From: Candidatus Ornithomonoglobus intestinigallinarum
GTDB taxonomy: Bacteria; Bacillota; Clostridia; UBA1381
Reading direction: 5' to 3'
Assembly: GCA_018715365.1 (NCBI GenBank)
Contig: DVLU01000047.1
Coordinates: forward strand, 1-32,944
DNA length: 32,944 nt
Position numbers and translations under genes: made by a program. Positions 1 to 8,011 of the stretch are shown here, one piece after another; within the stretch, counting starts at the first letter, position 1, and each line of letters opens with the position of its first letter. The notes beneath the pieces are model-generated. The model ran no database searches and was not told the DNA's origin. It worked only from the letters and a program-made list of their open reading frames with translations.

Positions 1-2036
1 TTATATTTGTTTGCTGCCGATGCGTAAACGATAAGTTTAATTTCGTTTTTGCCGTGTCGGAGCAATTTTTTGTCAGCGGGAAACTCGTTATCGAAAAAGC
101 TTACGGATGTAAAACGGCCGTTGATATAAAGCTCTGCCATTTCCGAAAAATCGGCCTTAAAAAACAGCTCGTCCCTGCAGCCCCCGTAAATGTATTCCGA
201 AACGTAAATTTTCTTTTCGGCCGTTTCGCTTAAAAGCCGAAAGACGGGGTGTATTTCGGTACGGCGGCGCGGCGGCGCGTATACGCGGTTTTTGCCGAAC
301 AATATAAGTATGCTCTCGAACGGCTTAAGGCGCAGGTTGAAATGAGTTCTGCCTCCGCGCCGCTCACCTTCAAGCCCGGAAACGCGGCCGTTCCACAAAT
401 CAACGGCTGCGGCATTGCCCTCTGCCGGGACGCTCGATAATGTGTTTATTTCACAGAGCCCCTCGTTTACGGCAAAATACATATCGGCGCCGTTTTTTGT
501 TATATGCGTCACGCGCAGCGCCGCGGTTTCGTCTTCCGTCAGGAAATCGCGTTCGCCGGCTTCCTTTGATGAGCGTATTTCCTTTACGCCTTTAACGGGC
601 ATGCCGAGCACGTATTTGTATTCATATCCGCCGATGCGGAGCCTGCCGTTTTTTACTTCGGCGTCGTTTAAAAGAGATACGGGCAGATAATTGAATTCGA
701 TTTGATGCTCAAAAAAAGCTTTTACTTCATCCGCCTTCATATCTCCGCTTTTGCAGAGCACCGCCGTTTCGGCATGATTTTTTGAATCGGTCATTATATA
801 TGAAACGCGCTTTATGTAGTCGGAAAACAGCCTGTAATGCTTCCACCATATATTGTTCGGCCCGACGTCCGGCGGACGCTCGTCCTTTCTTTTGCCGCTG
901 ACGCTGTAGAAAAACGCGTGAGGTATAAACATATTAACACCGCGCACCGCCAGCCAGTCGATATACCACTTCATGTCCGCGCCGGTAAAATGCCACGGTA
1001 TGCCGCCGCGCGAGCAGGCGCCGAAGCATTCGTTTGAATTTCTGCGCCTGCCGAAACAGCGCGCAGTATCGGACGAGCATTTTGCCTGGACGGAATCCGT
1101 GCCGCACACTCCGCCCGTTTCGGGCGATACGCGCCTGAAAATAAGGTCCTGCCCGGGAACGTGGAAATATGATTGCTCGTCCGCGTCGTCGCTTTCGGCG
1201 GGATGCCCCATAAGCTGTATATTATGGTTTTCGCACCAATCATAAAGCTTTTTGTAATATACGGTATTCAGCCGTTTTGTTAAAAGGCTGCGGTAAAGCG
1301 TTGTTGACGCATTGGTCTTGTTCTCGAAAAGCGCCCGAAGCTCACGCAGCTTTCCGCCCTTTGCCGTAAATTCCTCCTCAAAGCCGTGCGTCCAGCCGAA
1401 AAAGCCGGACGTGCCGCGTCCCGTAACGGACGGCTCATCGGTGAAAAAGCCGATTACAGTGCTGCCGAAATATTTTTTAAGGTGCATATAATACCGCTCG
1501 TGCGTAAACTCTATAAATTTATCCACGGCCTTCGGGTTTAAAATGTCGGCGGAGAGCGGGGCGTGCGGCTCACCGTCATCCTCGCCGAAATGGACGCCGC
1601 GTATTGTGCCGCCCGTCGGCTTAAAGACAAGCTTGAGCCCGTCGTCAAATTCGGCAAGCGTCTTTGTGCCGCTTTCCTTTGTGAGCGTTATCCCGTGCGA
1701 CGCGAGAAACATATCGGATTTTGCAACAAGCCCGTGCGCCGAACCGGAAGGATACATAGCCTCGTCGTACAAAACAACGCGCATATCAAGCTCCTCCGCC
1801 GTTTTTACGATAAACTCAATAATATCAAAATATTTTTCGGAAAGGTATTCGATGCTTTGCGGCAGCCCCATTCTCGGATGAAGCACAACGGCGTTTACGC
1901 CTTTTTCGTTGAAATCCTCAAGCTGCGCCTTCAGCTTTTCTTTTTCAAGGCTGTCATTGAGGAACCAAAAGGGGATAGGCGTAAATTCGCGCTTCGGCGT
2001 TAAAATATCATCTATAATGCTTTTTGTGTCCGTCAT
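1..2036 (-). CDS. GH106-like glycoside hydrolase, partial (C-terminus off left edge)
   Basis: 678 codons are visible from an ATG at 2036 and the frame is still open at the left edge, so the C-terminus is missing. The N-terminus reads PIPFWFLND, then VVLHPRMGLP, then MRVVLYDEAMYPSGSAHG, followed by GFFTDEPS. This series of barrel motifs is typical of the large glycosidases related to GH106 alpha-L-rhamnosidases. The last ~60 visible residues, with ELYINGRF and HGKNEIKL, look like a GH2-type beta-sandwich sugar-binding domain. No signal peptide is seen, so the enzyme is probably cytoplasmic and acts on imported oligosaccharides. A GAGG motif 7 nt upstream supports this start. The gene begins 12 nt after the rarA stop and probably shares its transcript. 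Family membership is fairly secure; substrate (rhamnosides or other deoxysugars) is inference. Confidence 0.75.
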   Translation of the reverse strand, partial: MTDTKSIIDDILTPKREFTPIPFWFLNDSLEKEKLKAQLEDFNEKGVNAVVLHPRMGLPQSIEYLSEKYFDIIEFIVKTAEELDMRVVLYDEAMYPSGSAHGLVAKSDMFLASHGITLTKESGTKTLAEFDDGLKLVFKPTGGTIRGVHFGEDDGEPHAPLSADILNPKAVDKFIEFTHERYYMHLKKYFGSTVIGFFTDEPSVTGRGTSGFFGWTHGFEEEFTAKGGKLRELRALFENKTNASTTLYRSLLTKRLNTVYYKKLYDWCENHNIQLMGHPAESDDADEQSYFHVPGQDLIFRRVSPETGGVCGTDSVQAKCSSDTARCFGRRRNSNECFGACSRGGIPWHFTGADMKWYIDWLAVRGVNMFIPHAFFYSVSGKRKDERPPDVGPNNIWWKHYRLFSDYIKRVSYIMTDSKNHAETAVLCKSGDMKADEVKAFFEHQIEFNYLPVSLLNDAEVKNGRLRIGGYEYKYVLGMPVKGVKEIRSSKEAGERDFLTEDETAALRVTHITKNGADMYFAVNEGLCEINTLSSVPAEGNAAAVDLWNGRVSGLEGERRGGRTHFNLRLKPFESILILFGKNRVYAPPRRRTEIHPVFRLLSETAEKKIYVSEYIYGGCRDELFFKADFSEMAELYINGRFTSVSFFDNEFPADKKLLRHGKNEIKLIVYASAANKY

Positions 2037-2048
2037 GGTAAACCTCGC

Positions 2049-3368
2049 TCAATCTGAATTTTTCCATTTTAATATCTGCTCGAGCCGTTCGCCTATCTGC
2101 TTTTCGCGTCCCTGACCGTTCGGACGGTAATACCGCCGTCCGGCAAGCGAATCGGGCAGGCACTGCATTTTAGTAAGCTTTTCGGCCGTGCTGTGCGCAT
2201 ATTCGTAGCCCTTGCCGTAGTCAAGCTCCTTCATGAGCTTTGTCGGGGCGTTTCTGAGATGAAGCGGCACAGGCTCCGCCGGTTTGCTTTTTATATCCGC
2301 GGCGCATTCAAGACAAGCCTTGTATACGGAATTTGATTTCGGAGCCATGGAAAGATATATAACGGCCTGCGCGAGATTAACGTCGCATTCGGGCATACCG
2401 AGAAAATGACACGCCTGATACGCTGCAACGGCAACGCGCAGTGCGTTTGAGTCGGCCATGCCGACGTCCTCGCTTGCAAAACGCACAAGCCGCCGCGCAA
2501 TATACAGCGGGTCCTCGCCGCCGTCGAGCATGCGGTACATCCAGTATACGGCGGCGTCCGGGTCGCTGTTCCGCATTGATTTATGGAGCGCCGAAATTAT
2601 ATTGTAATGCTCTTCTCCCGTTTTGTCGTAAAGCAGCGAACGGCGGTTCATGCACTGGCTTAAAATATCATCCGTGACCGTGATTTTTCCATCTCCGGCA
2701 ACGGTGCCGTTTAAGACGGCCATTTCAAGAGTGTTCAGCGCAGTCCTTGCGTCGCCGTTTGAAAATGCGGCAATTGTGCGCAGCTGGCCGGTGCTTATTG
2801 AAAGCTCCGTATCACCGAACCCCTTCGGGCTTTTAACGGCGCGCTCCAAAAGCTCCGTAATATCGTCCTCGTTAAGCTCCTTTAAAATAAACACCTTGCA
2901 GCGTGACAAAAGAGCCGAATTTATTTCAAACGACGGGTTTTCCGTTGTGGCGCCTATTAAGATTATGCTGCCCTTTTCAACATAGGGTAAAAACGCATCC
3001 TGCTGCGCCTTGTTAAAGCGGTGTATTTCGTCGGCAAAAAGTATTGTGCGGATGCCAAGACGGCGGTTTTGCTCCGCCTCCTGCATAACGGCCTTGATTT
3101 CCTTTATGCCGCCCGTTACGGCGCTGAATTCAACAAAATCCGATTTTGTATGCTTCGCGATTATACGCGCAAGCGTCGTTTTGCCGACTCCCGGGGGCCC
3201 CCAGAAGATCATCGACGAAATGCTGTCGTTCTCGATAAGGCCGCGGAGGATCCTGCCTTCGCCCACAAGATGCTTTTGACCGACGTATTCGTCAAGCGTT
3301 TCGGGTCTGAGCCGCGTCGCAAGCGGCGCGTTTTTGCCCCTGTCGTCAAACATATTCATCTGTTCCAT
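2049..3368 (-). CDS. rarA: Replication-associated recombination protein RarA (MgsA), AAA+ ATPase
   Basis: 439 aa. RarA/MgsA/WRNIP1 proteins are clamp-loader-like ATPases that act at stalled or gapped replication forks. Visible motifs are Walker A GPPGVGKT (residues 57-64), Walker B with DEIH (113-116), GATTENPSFE downstream, and the C-terminal tetramerisation region (DPDAAVYWMYRMLDGGEDP, then ASEDVGMAD). Length fits the family. The frame extends upstream to an ATG at 3401, but that codon lies inside the -10 region of the promoter at 3404-3432. The ATG at 3368 has a GGTGA ribosome-binding site just upstream, so I use it. It is the first gene of a minus-strand unit that continues into the GH106-like gene. 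Confidence 0.95.
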   Translation of the reverse strand: MEQMNMFDDRGKNAPLATRLRPETLDEYVGQKHLVGEGRILRGLIENDSISSMIFWGPPGVGKTTLARIIAKHTKSDFVEFSAVTGGIKEIKAVMQEAEQNRRLGIRTILFADEIHRFNKAQQDAFLPYVEKGSIILIGATTENPSFEINSALLSRCKVFILKELNEDDITELLERAVKSPKGFGDTELSISTGQLRTIAAFSNGDARTALNTLEMAVLNGTVAGDGKITVTDDILSQCMNRRSLLYDKTGEEHYNIISALHKSMRNSDPDAAVYWMYRMLDGGEDPLYIARRLVRFASEDVGMADSNALRVAVAAYQACHFLGMPECDVNLAQAVIYLSMAPKSNSVYKACLECAADIKSKPAEPVPLHLRNAPTKLMKELDYGKGYEYAHSTAEKLTKMQCLPDSLAGRRYYRPNGQGREKQIGERLEQILKWKNSD

Positions 3369-3403
3369 AAAATCACCGGCTTTTAAAATGAAATTATACA
3401 TAT

Positions 3404-3432
3404 ATTATATCACACAGCCTGTGCGCTTGCAA
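3404..3432 (-). promoter_or_regulatory. Sigma-A-type promoter of rarA
   Basis: On the minus strand, TTGCAA (3427-3432) is separated by 17 bp from a perfect TATAAT (3404-3409). The predicted transcript start near 3397 lies downstream of the upstream ATG at 3401 and upstream of the ATG at 3368, which fixes the rarA start. Confidence 0.75.
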
Positions 3433-3450
3433 TGATTTTTTGAATAAGCA

Positions 3451-3482
3451 CAAAAAAATCGGAACAGAAAATCTGTTCCGAT
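3451..3482 (-). terminator. Intrinsic terminator of the tRNA unit
   Basis: An 11-bp perfect stem (3458-3468 with 3472-3482, core CGGAACAGA/TCTGTTCCG) with a 3-nt loop is followed, on the minus strand, by a run of seven T residues (3452-3458). It lies directly behind the tRNA-fMet 3' end and before the rarA promoter. Confidence 0.9.
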
Positions 3483-3483
3483 A

Positions 3484-3560
<77 letters not shown>

Positions 3561-3592
3561 ATATAAACCGCCGGCATAAAGCCGGCGGAAAT

Positions 3593-3667
3593 TGGAGCGG
3601 AAGACGAGATTCGAACTCGCGACGTTCACCTTGGCAAGGTGACGCTCTACCACTGAGCCACTCCCGC
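3593..3667 (-). tRNA. tRNA-Gly(GCC)
   Basis: 75 nt on the minus strand. The anticodon stem-loop is TCACC-TTGCCAA-GGTGA with anticodon GCC. The acceptor stem GCGGGAG pairs with CTTCCGC, the T-loop carries GTTCGAATC, and the 3' TCCA is encoded. It is the promoter-proximal tRNA, 32 nt ahead of tRNA-fMet. Confidence 0.97.
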
Positions 3668-3694
3668 ATATCAAGCTGTCTTAACGACTTATAT

Positions 3695-3723
3695 ATAATA
3701 CCACAGTTTTTTTCGTATGTCAA
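3695..3723 (-). promoter_or_regulatory. Promoter of the tRNA-Gly/tRNA-fMet unit
   Basis: On the minus strand, TTGACA (3718-3723) and TATTAT (3695-3700) are spaced by 17 bp, with a TGG extended -10 element. The start would fall ~20 nt before the tRNA-Gly 5' end. It is divergent from the riboswitch promoter at 3767-3794. Confidence 0.85.
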
Positions 3724-3766
3724 TACTTTTTTGAAAAATAATTTTAAAAAAATTGTGAATAAACTA

Positions 3767-3794
3767 TTGACATAAAAAAATAATATGTTATAAT
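3767..3794 (+). promoter_or_regulatory. Promoter of the riboswitch/P-type ATPase unit
   Basis: Perfect TTGACA (3767-3772) and TATAAT (3789-3794) boxes with a 16-bp spacer and a TGT extended -10 element. The predicted start is near 3801, immediately before the riboswitch. Confidence 0.9.
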
Positions 3795-3809
3795 GGTATT
3801 TACAGAAAG

Positions 3810-3906
3810 ATAAAAGGGAGTAGCTTGCGCCGCCGGAGGCGTAATGCGGTGTCGTCAGTACGGCCTTAAAAGGCCCGTGCCGTGTTCTCTGAAGCGAGAC
3901 TTTTAT
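3810..3906 (+). ncRNA. Manganese (yybP-ykoY) riboswitch
   Basis: The conserved yybP-ykoY core is readable: AAGGGAGTAGC near 3814-3824, GTGTCGTCAGTACGG at 3849-3863, and GCGAGAC at 3894-3900. The ends close as P1, ATAAAAG (3810-3816) pairing with CTTTTAT (3900-3906). This class senses Mn2+ and commonly controls Mn exporters and P-type ATPases, which matches the gene downstream. The 3' strand of P1 and the GCGAGAC segment are reused by the terminator at 3895-3947. Metal binding would therefore stabilise P1 and allow read-through, an ON switch. That mechanism is inferred from the overlap. Confidence 0.92.
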
Positions 3907-3947
3907 TGCATATTTATTTTGGTGCAATAAAAAAGGCTCGTTTTTTT
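3895..3947 (+). terminator. Riboswitch expression-platform terminator
   Basis: The 5' arm CGAG-ACTTTTATTGCA (3895-3910) pairs imperfectly with TGCAATAAAAAAGGCTCG (3923-3940) and is followed by seven T residues (3941-3947). The 5' arm overlaps the riboswitch core, so the two folds exclude each other. Confidence 0.85.
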
Positions 3948-3994
3948 ATTGTACCGCAAAAATCAAAGCTTTTTGAAAGGAATGATGCTGAATC

Positions 3995-6604
3995 ATGGAA
4001 TGGTACAAGGCCGCAAAGGAAAAGGTTTTTAAGGAGCTGTCCGTTCCCGAAAACGGGCTGACGGAGGCCGAGGCTGAGGAACGTCTGAAAAAATACGGCA
4101 AAAACGAGCTTGCCGAGGAAAAAAAGCAAAGCCCGTTTATGATATTTTTGGGGCAGTATAAGGATTTTCTTGTTCTTATACTTATCGCCGCGGCAATAAT
4201 ATCAATGGTTCTGGGCGATATAGAAAGCTCTCTCGTTATTCTTATAGTAATAACGATAAACGCTGTTTTGGGCACAGTCCAGGAGGTAAAAGCCGAAGCG
4301 TCGCTTGCCGGGCTTAAGGCAATGTCGGCCCCCACGGCAAAGGTAATACGCGGCGGCGGCATAAAGGTCGTAAACGGAAGCGATGTAACGGTCGGCGATA
4401 TAGTTGTCGTTGATGCGGGCGACTACGTCTGTGCCGACGGGCGAATTATAGAAAACGCCGCAATGAAGGTTGACGAAAGCGCGCTCACGGGCGAAAGCGA
4501 GCCTGTCGAAAAAGAGGATACCGTATATTCCGAGGATATGCCTCTGGGAGACAGGAAAAATATGATGTTCTCCGGCAGCTTCGCAACGTACGGACGCGCA
4601 AAAATGGTTGTCACCGGCGTCGGCATGAACACCGAAATGGGCAAGATCGCCGCGCTCCTGAAGAGCACAAAGGAAAAGAAAACGCCGCTGCAGGTTTCAC
4701 TCGATAATTTCGGAAAGAAGCTGTCGTTCGGCATAATCGCAATATGTATACTTGTATTTATACTTGAAGTCGTAAGAGGCGGCGACGGCATAGGCGACGC
4801 GTTCATATTTGCCGTTGCGCTTGCCGTTGCGGCAATCCCGGAGGCGTTAAGCTCAATAGTAACAATAGTTTTGAGCGTCGGAACGCAGAAGCTGGCAAAC
4901 GAAAATGCGATAATCCGCAAGCTGCAGGCCGTCGAGGGCCTGGGCAGCGTGTCGGTCATATGCTCGGATAAGACGGGAACGCTTACGCAGAACAAGATGA
5001 CCGTTCAGAAGATTTATTTCGACGGGACAATAATCGACAAGAACGATACGCCGAACGAGCGTCAGGCGCAGCTTGTCATAGACGGCGCGCTCTGCAACGA
5101 CTCCGTTAAAAAGGACGGACAGGAAATAGGCGACCCCACCGAGGTTGCGCTTATAAATTATTCAAATAAGCATAACCTGAAATATGAAGAGGTTCGTGAA
5201 AAATTCCCGCGCGTGGGCGAAATCCCGTTTGATTCCGACAGAAAGCTCATGAGCACCGTTCATGAAATTGCCGGAAATTACAAGCTCCTCACAAAGGGCG
5301 CCGTTGACGTGCTCATACCGCGCATCAAAGAGGTAAAGACGATGGACGGCAAGCGTGAATTTACGCCGGCCGATATAGAGGAATTAAAGAACGTAAATAT
5401 GCAGTTCTCCCGGGAGGGTCTGAGAGTCCTTGCCGTCTGTGAGCGCGACGTTCCGAGCGCCGACGTTACGGTTGACGACGAAAAGGATTATATCCTTCTT
5501 GGCCTTATCGCAATGCAGGATCCGCCTCGTGAGGAATCGAAGGACGCCGTTGCAAAATGTAAGTCGGCAGGCATTCGCCCCATCATGATAACGGGCGACC
5601 ACCTTGTTACGGCATGCGCCATAGCAAGGGAAATAGGTATTCTTGACGAAAACGGACGCGGCGTTGAAGGCAGGGAGATAGAAAGGCTTTCGGATGAGGA
5701 ATTAAAGGATTTTGTAACCGATGTTTCCGTATACGCAAGAGTGTCGCCGGAGCATAAAATAAGAATAGTCAAGGCATGGCAGAGCAATGGCTATATAGTT
5801 TCCATGACGGGCGACGGCGTAAACGACGCCCCGGCGCTTAAGCAGGCCGACGTCGGCGTTGCAATGGGCATAACGGGCAGCGAGGTTGCAAAGGACGCGG
5901 CTTCCATGGTGCTTACCGACGATAACTTTGCCACGATAGTAAAGGCTGTCGAAAACGGAAGGAATATATATAAAAATATACAAAAATCGATACAATTCCT
6001 GCTTTCGGGAAATACGGCCGGTATACTTGCCGTGCTGTACGCTTCGATACTCAACCTGCCTGTACCGTTCGCGGCGGTTCACCTGCTGTTCATAAACCTG
6101 CTTACCGACAGCCTTCCGGCCATAGCGCTCGGCGTTGAGCCGCATACACCGGATATAATGAACGAAAAGCCAAGGCCGAAGGAGCAGTCGATCCTCACCG
6201 GCAGGGTTTTAAGAAATATCGGCATAGAAGGCCTTATCATAGCTGTTATGACGCTTATTGCCTACCATATAGGACTTATGCGGAGCGATACGGCGGCAAG
6301 CACAATGGCGTTCTCAACGCTTTGCTTGTCAAGGCTTGTTCATGGATTTAACTGCAAGCGCGATAAATCCGTATGGTTCACGCGCAATATGTGGAACAAC
6401 AGAAGCCTTATAGGCGCGTTCCTCATAGGCTTTGTATTGCTTAACGCGGTGCTTCTCATACCGCCGCTGCAGGGCGTGTTCTCGGTTGACCCGTTAAGCA
6501 CGGCTGAGCTGCTGACCGTTTACGGCCTTGCTCTCGGCTCGTTTATCATAATCCAGCCGCTTAAAATGATAATATACGGACGGACAAAAAACAAAAACAA
6601 ATAA
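3995..6604 (+). CDS. Cation-transporting P-type ATPase (P2, Ca2+/Mn2+ type), riboswitch-controlled
   Basis: 869 aa, the usual size of P2-type ATPases. Visible parts are the N-terminal cation-ATPase segment, TGES of the actuator domain (~residue 165), the M4 motif PEAL (~280), the phosphorylation site DKTGTLT (~325), the hinge TGDGVNDAPALK (~604) and the C-terminal helices with NLLTDSLPA. It would export a divalent cation across the cytoplasmic membrane using ATP. The sequence family alone suggests Ca2+. The Mn2+ riboswitch directly upstream argues for Mn2+ export or detoxification, as described for riboswitch-linked P-type ATPases in lactococci and streptococci. PEAL replaces the PEGL of classical Ca2+ pumps. 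An AAGGA lies 13 nt before the ATG, a rather long spacing. Confidence 0.93.
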   Translation: MEWYKAAKEKVFKELSVPENGLTEAEAEERLKKYGKNELAEEKKQSPFMIFLGQYKDFLVLILIAAAIISMVLGDIESSLVILIVITINAVLGTVQEVKAEASLAGLKAMSAPTAKVIRGGGIKVVNGSDVTVGDIVVVDAGDYVCADGRIIENAAMKVDESALTGESEPVEKEDTVYSEDMPLGDRKNMMFSGSFATYGRAKMVVTGVGMNTEMGKIAALLKSTKEKKTPLQVSLDNFGKKLSFGIIAICILVFILEVVRGGDGIGDAFIFAVALAVAAIPEALSSIVTIVLSVGTQKLANENAIIRKLQAVEGLGSVSVICSDKTGTLTQNKMTVQKIYFDGTIIDKNDTPNERQAQLVIDGALCNDSVKKDGQEIGDPTEVALINYSNKHNLKYEEVREKFPRVGEIPFDSDRKLMSTVHEIAGNYKLLTKGAVDVLIPRIKEVKTMDGKREFTPADIEELKNVNMQFSREGLRVLAVCERDVPSADVTVDDEKDYILLGLIAMQDPPREESKDAVAKCKSAGIRPIMITGDHLVTACAIAREIGILDENGRGVEGREIERLSDEELKDFVTDVSVYARVSPEHKIRIVKAWQSNGYIVSMTGDGVNDAPALKQADVGVAMGITGSEVAKDAASMVLTDDNFATIVKAVENGRNIYKNIQKSIQFLLSGNTAGILAVLYASILNLPVPFAAVHLLFINLLTDSLPAIALGVEPHTPDIMNEKPRPKEQSILTGRVLRNIGIEGLIIAVMTLIAYHIGLMRSDTAASTMAFSTLCLSRLVHGFNCKRDKSVWFTRNMWNNRSLIGAFLIGFVLLNAVLLIPPLQGVFSVDPLSTAELLTVYGLALGSFIIIQPLKMIIYGRTKNKNK

Positions 6605-6628
6605 CAAAAATAAATAACAATTTTATCG

Positions 6629-6684
6629 GGGCTGCCGCTTTTGGAAACGCATATGGTCTGCGTCAAAGGCGGCAGCCCTTTTTG
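6629..6684 (+). terminator. Intrinsic terminator after the P-type ATPase gene
   Basis: GGGCTGCCGC-TTT (6629-6641) pairs with AAAGGCGGCAGCCC (6665-6678) and is followed by five T residues. It lies 25 nt after the ATPase stop and insulates it from the yicC unit. Confidence 0.92.
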
Positions 6685-6873
6685 TATGGTTTTAACAAAT
6701 AAAAAATTTTCGGATAAAATTTTTAAAAAAGTATGTTCAAGCGCGTAAAAATGTGATATAATAAAATAATAATGGACTTTTATGGCTTCGCACCGGCTGC
6801 GCGGCGGTATATAAATATAAGAAATAATCGGAAAACGACAAATAATAAATAACATTATGAAAGGAAGAAGGCT
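6685..6873 (+). other. Intergenic leader region before yicC, no gene seen
   Basis: Between the ATPase terminator and yicC the sequence is AT-rich, carries the extended -10 promoter at 6754-6762 and a GC-rich patch near 6790-6808. I find no RNA element I recognise. A 26-codon frame at 6772-6852 lacks a ribosome-binding site and is not called. Confidence 0.5.
6754..6762 (+). promoter_or_regulatory. Extended -10 promoter of the yicC-remA-gmk operon
   Basis: TGATATAAT gives a perfect TATAAT (6757-6762) with a TG extended -10 element. No good -35 box is visible (TGTTCA at 6734-6739 is a weak candidate). It is the only clear promoter I find for the long gene run that follows. A leader of ~105 nt precedes yicC, in which I see no recognised RNA element. 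Confidence 0.65.
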
Positions 6874-7752
6874 ATGTTAAAAAGCATGACGGGCTACGGC
6901 AGATGCGAGCGCCTTGCCGAAGGCAGAAAAATACTTGTTGAGCTGCGGTCCGTAAATCAGCGTTTTACGGATTACGGCATAAAGCTCCCGAAGCATCTCG
7001 GCTTTCTTGAAGAACCGGTAAGAAGCTTTGCGTCCGAGTACATAACGCGCGGTAAGGTTGATATATACATAAGCGTTGAAAATTACGAGGAAGCGGACAA
7101 GGACATACATCTTAACACGGCGCTTGCCGCAAGCTATATAAGCGCTCTTGCAAAGCTTCGCGACGAGTTTGATTTGAGAGATGATATTTCTGTAATGAGC
7201 GTTGCCCAGTTCGGCGATATTTTTAAGGCCGAGCGGCGCGAGGAGGACCGCGACGAAATATGGCGGCTTGTTAAAGGCGTGATGGAGGAAGCAATGGCGG
7301 AGCTTGTCGCCATGCGCGAGCGCGAGGGCGAGCGTATAGAAAAAGACCTTGTTGCGCGCATAGAATACATGAAAACGCTTACGGAAAAAATAGACGAGCG
7401 TTCGCCGCAGACGGTTGCCGAATACAGGGAAAAGCTGTATGCGAAAATAAAAGAACTGCTCGAGGAACGAGAGCCCGATGAAACGCGCCTTCTTACCGAG
7501 GTTGCCATATTTGCCGATAAAATTGCCGTCAACGAAGAAACGGTGCGCTTAAGCAGCCATTTTGAAGAATTTTACAATATAATAGGCAGCGGAGAACCTG
7601 CCGGCAGGAAGCTTGATTTTCTTATTCAGGAAATAAACCGAGAGGTGAATACGATAGGCTCAAAGGCGCAGGATGTTGAAATCGCAAAGCTTGTTGTAAC
7701 GCTCAAGGGCGAAATAGAAAAGCTCCGCGAGCAGGTGCAGAACATAGAGTAG
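6874..7752 (+). CDS. yicC: YicC/YloC family endoribonuclease
   Basis: 292 aa, normal for the family. It starts with the signature MLKSMTGYGR, has the N-terminal YicC domain and ends with the acidic, helical DUF1732-type region (DFLIQEINREVNTIGSKAQD, then VTLKGEIEKLREQVQN). Family members are reported endoribonucleases that affect RNA turnover. A GAAAGGAAGAAGG stretch precedes the ATG. It opens the same gene order as in B. subtilis (yloC-remA-gmk-rpoZ), and remA begins 9 nt after its stop. Confidence 0.95.
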   Translation: MLKSMTGYGRCERLAEGRKILVELRSVNQRFTDYGIKLPKHLGFLEEPVRSFASEYITRGKVDIYISVENYEEADKDIHLNTALAASYISALAKLRDEFDLRDDISVMSVAQFGDIFKAERREEDRDEIWRLVKGVMEEAMAELVAMREREGERIEKDLVARIEYMKTLTEKIDERSPQTVAEYREKLYAKIKELLEEREPDETRLLTEVAIFADKIAVNEETVRLSSHFEEFYNIIGSGEPAGRKLDFLIQEINREVNTIGSKAQDVEIAKLVVTLKGEIEKLREQVQNIE

Positions 7753-7761
7753 GAGAAACGC

Positions 7762-8010
7762 ATGAAACTTATAAATATAGGCTTCGGCAACATGGTGGCG
7801 GCGGAACGCGTCGTTGCGATTATCGGGCCGGAGTCGGCGCCGGTAAAGCGTATAATCCACGAGGCCGAGGAACGCGGCGGGCTTATAAACGCAACATACG
7901 GCAGACGGACAAGATCTGTTATAATAACGGACAGCTATCACGTTGTGCTTTCGGGAATACAGCCCGAAACGATAACGGCAAGGCTTGAAGGCGAAGAAAA
8001 GGGGGATTGA
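7762..8010 (+). CDS. remA: RemA family extracellular-matrix regulatory protein (DUF370)
   Basis: 82 aa. The sequence from KLINIGFGN through [18 protein letters not shown] to [13 protein letters not shown] is the full DUF370/RemA domain. In B. subtilis RemA is a DNA-binding activator of biofilm-matrix and osmoprotection genes and forms ring-like assemblies. Here the target genes are unknown. The ribosome-binding site AGGAG overlaps the end of yicC, which suggests translational coupling. The stop is one base before the gmk start. Confidence 0.95.
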   Translation: MKLINIGFGNMVAAERVVAIIGPESAPVKRIIHEAEERGGLINATYGRRTRSVIITDSYHVVLSGIQPETITARLEGEEKGD

Positions 8011-8011
8011 C

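Noticed and set aside
249-1245. Plus-strand frames opposite the GH106-like gene
   Set aside because: They are antisense shadows of a well-supported minus-strand coding region and have no recognisable domains or ribosome-binding sites.
3369-3401. Longer RarA start at the ATG at 3401
   Set aside because: It lies upstream of the predicted transcript start and lacks a ribosome-binding site, whereas 3368 has GGTGA.
3982-4032. Short frame starting ATGATG just upstream of and overlapping the P-type ATPase start
   Set aside because: It sits 1 nt after AAGGA, too close for good initiation, is only 16 codons, and the ATPase start at 3995 is required for the conserved N-terminus. It could at most weaken translation.
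6772-6852. 26-codon frame between the yicC promoter and yicC
   Set aside because: No ribosome-binding site, begins only a few bases after the predicted transcript start, and its composition does not look like a leader peptide with regulatory codons.
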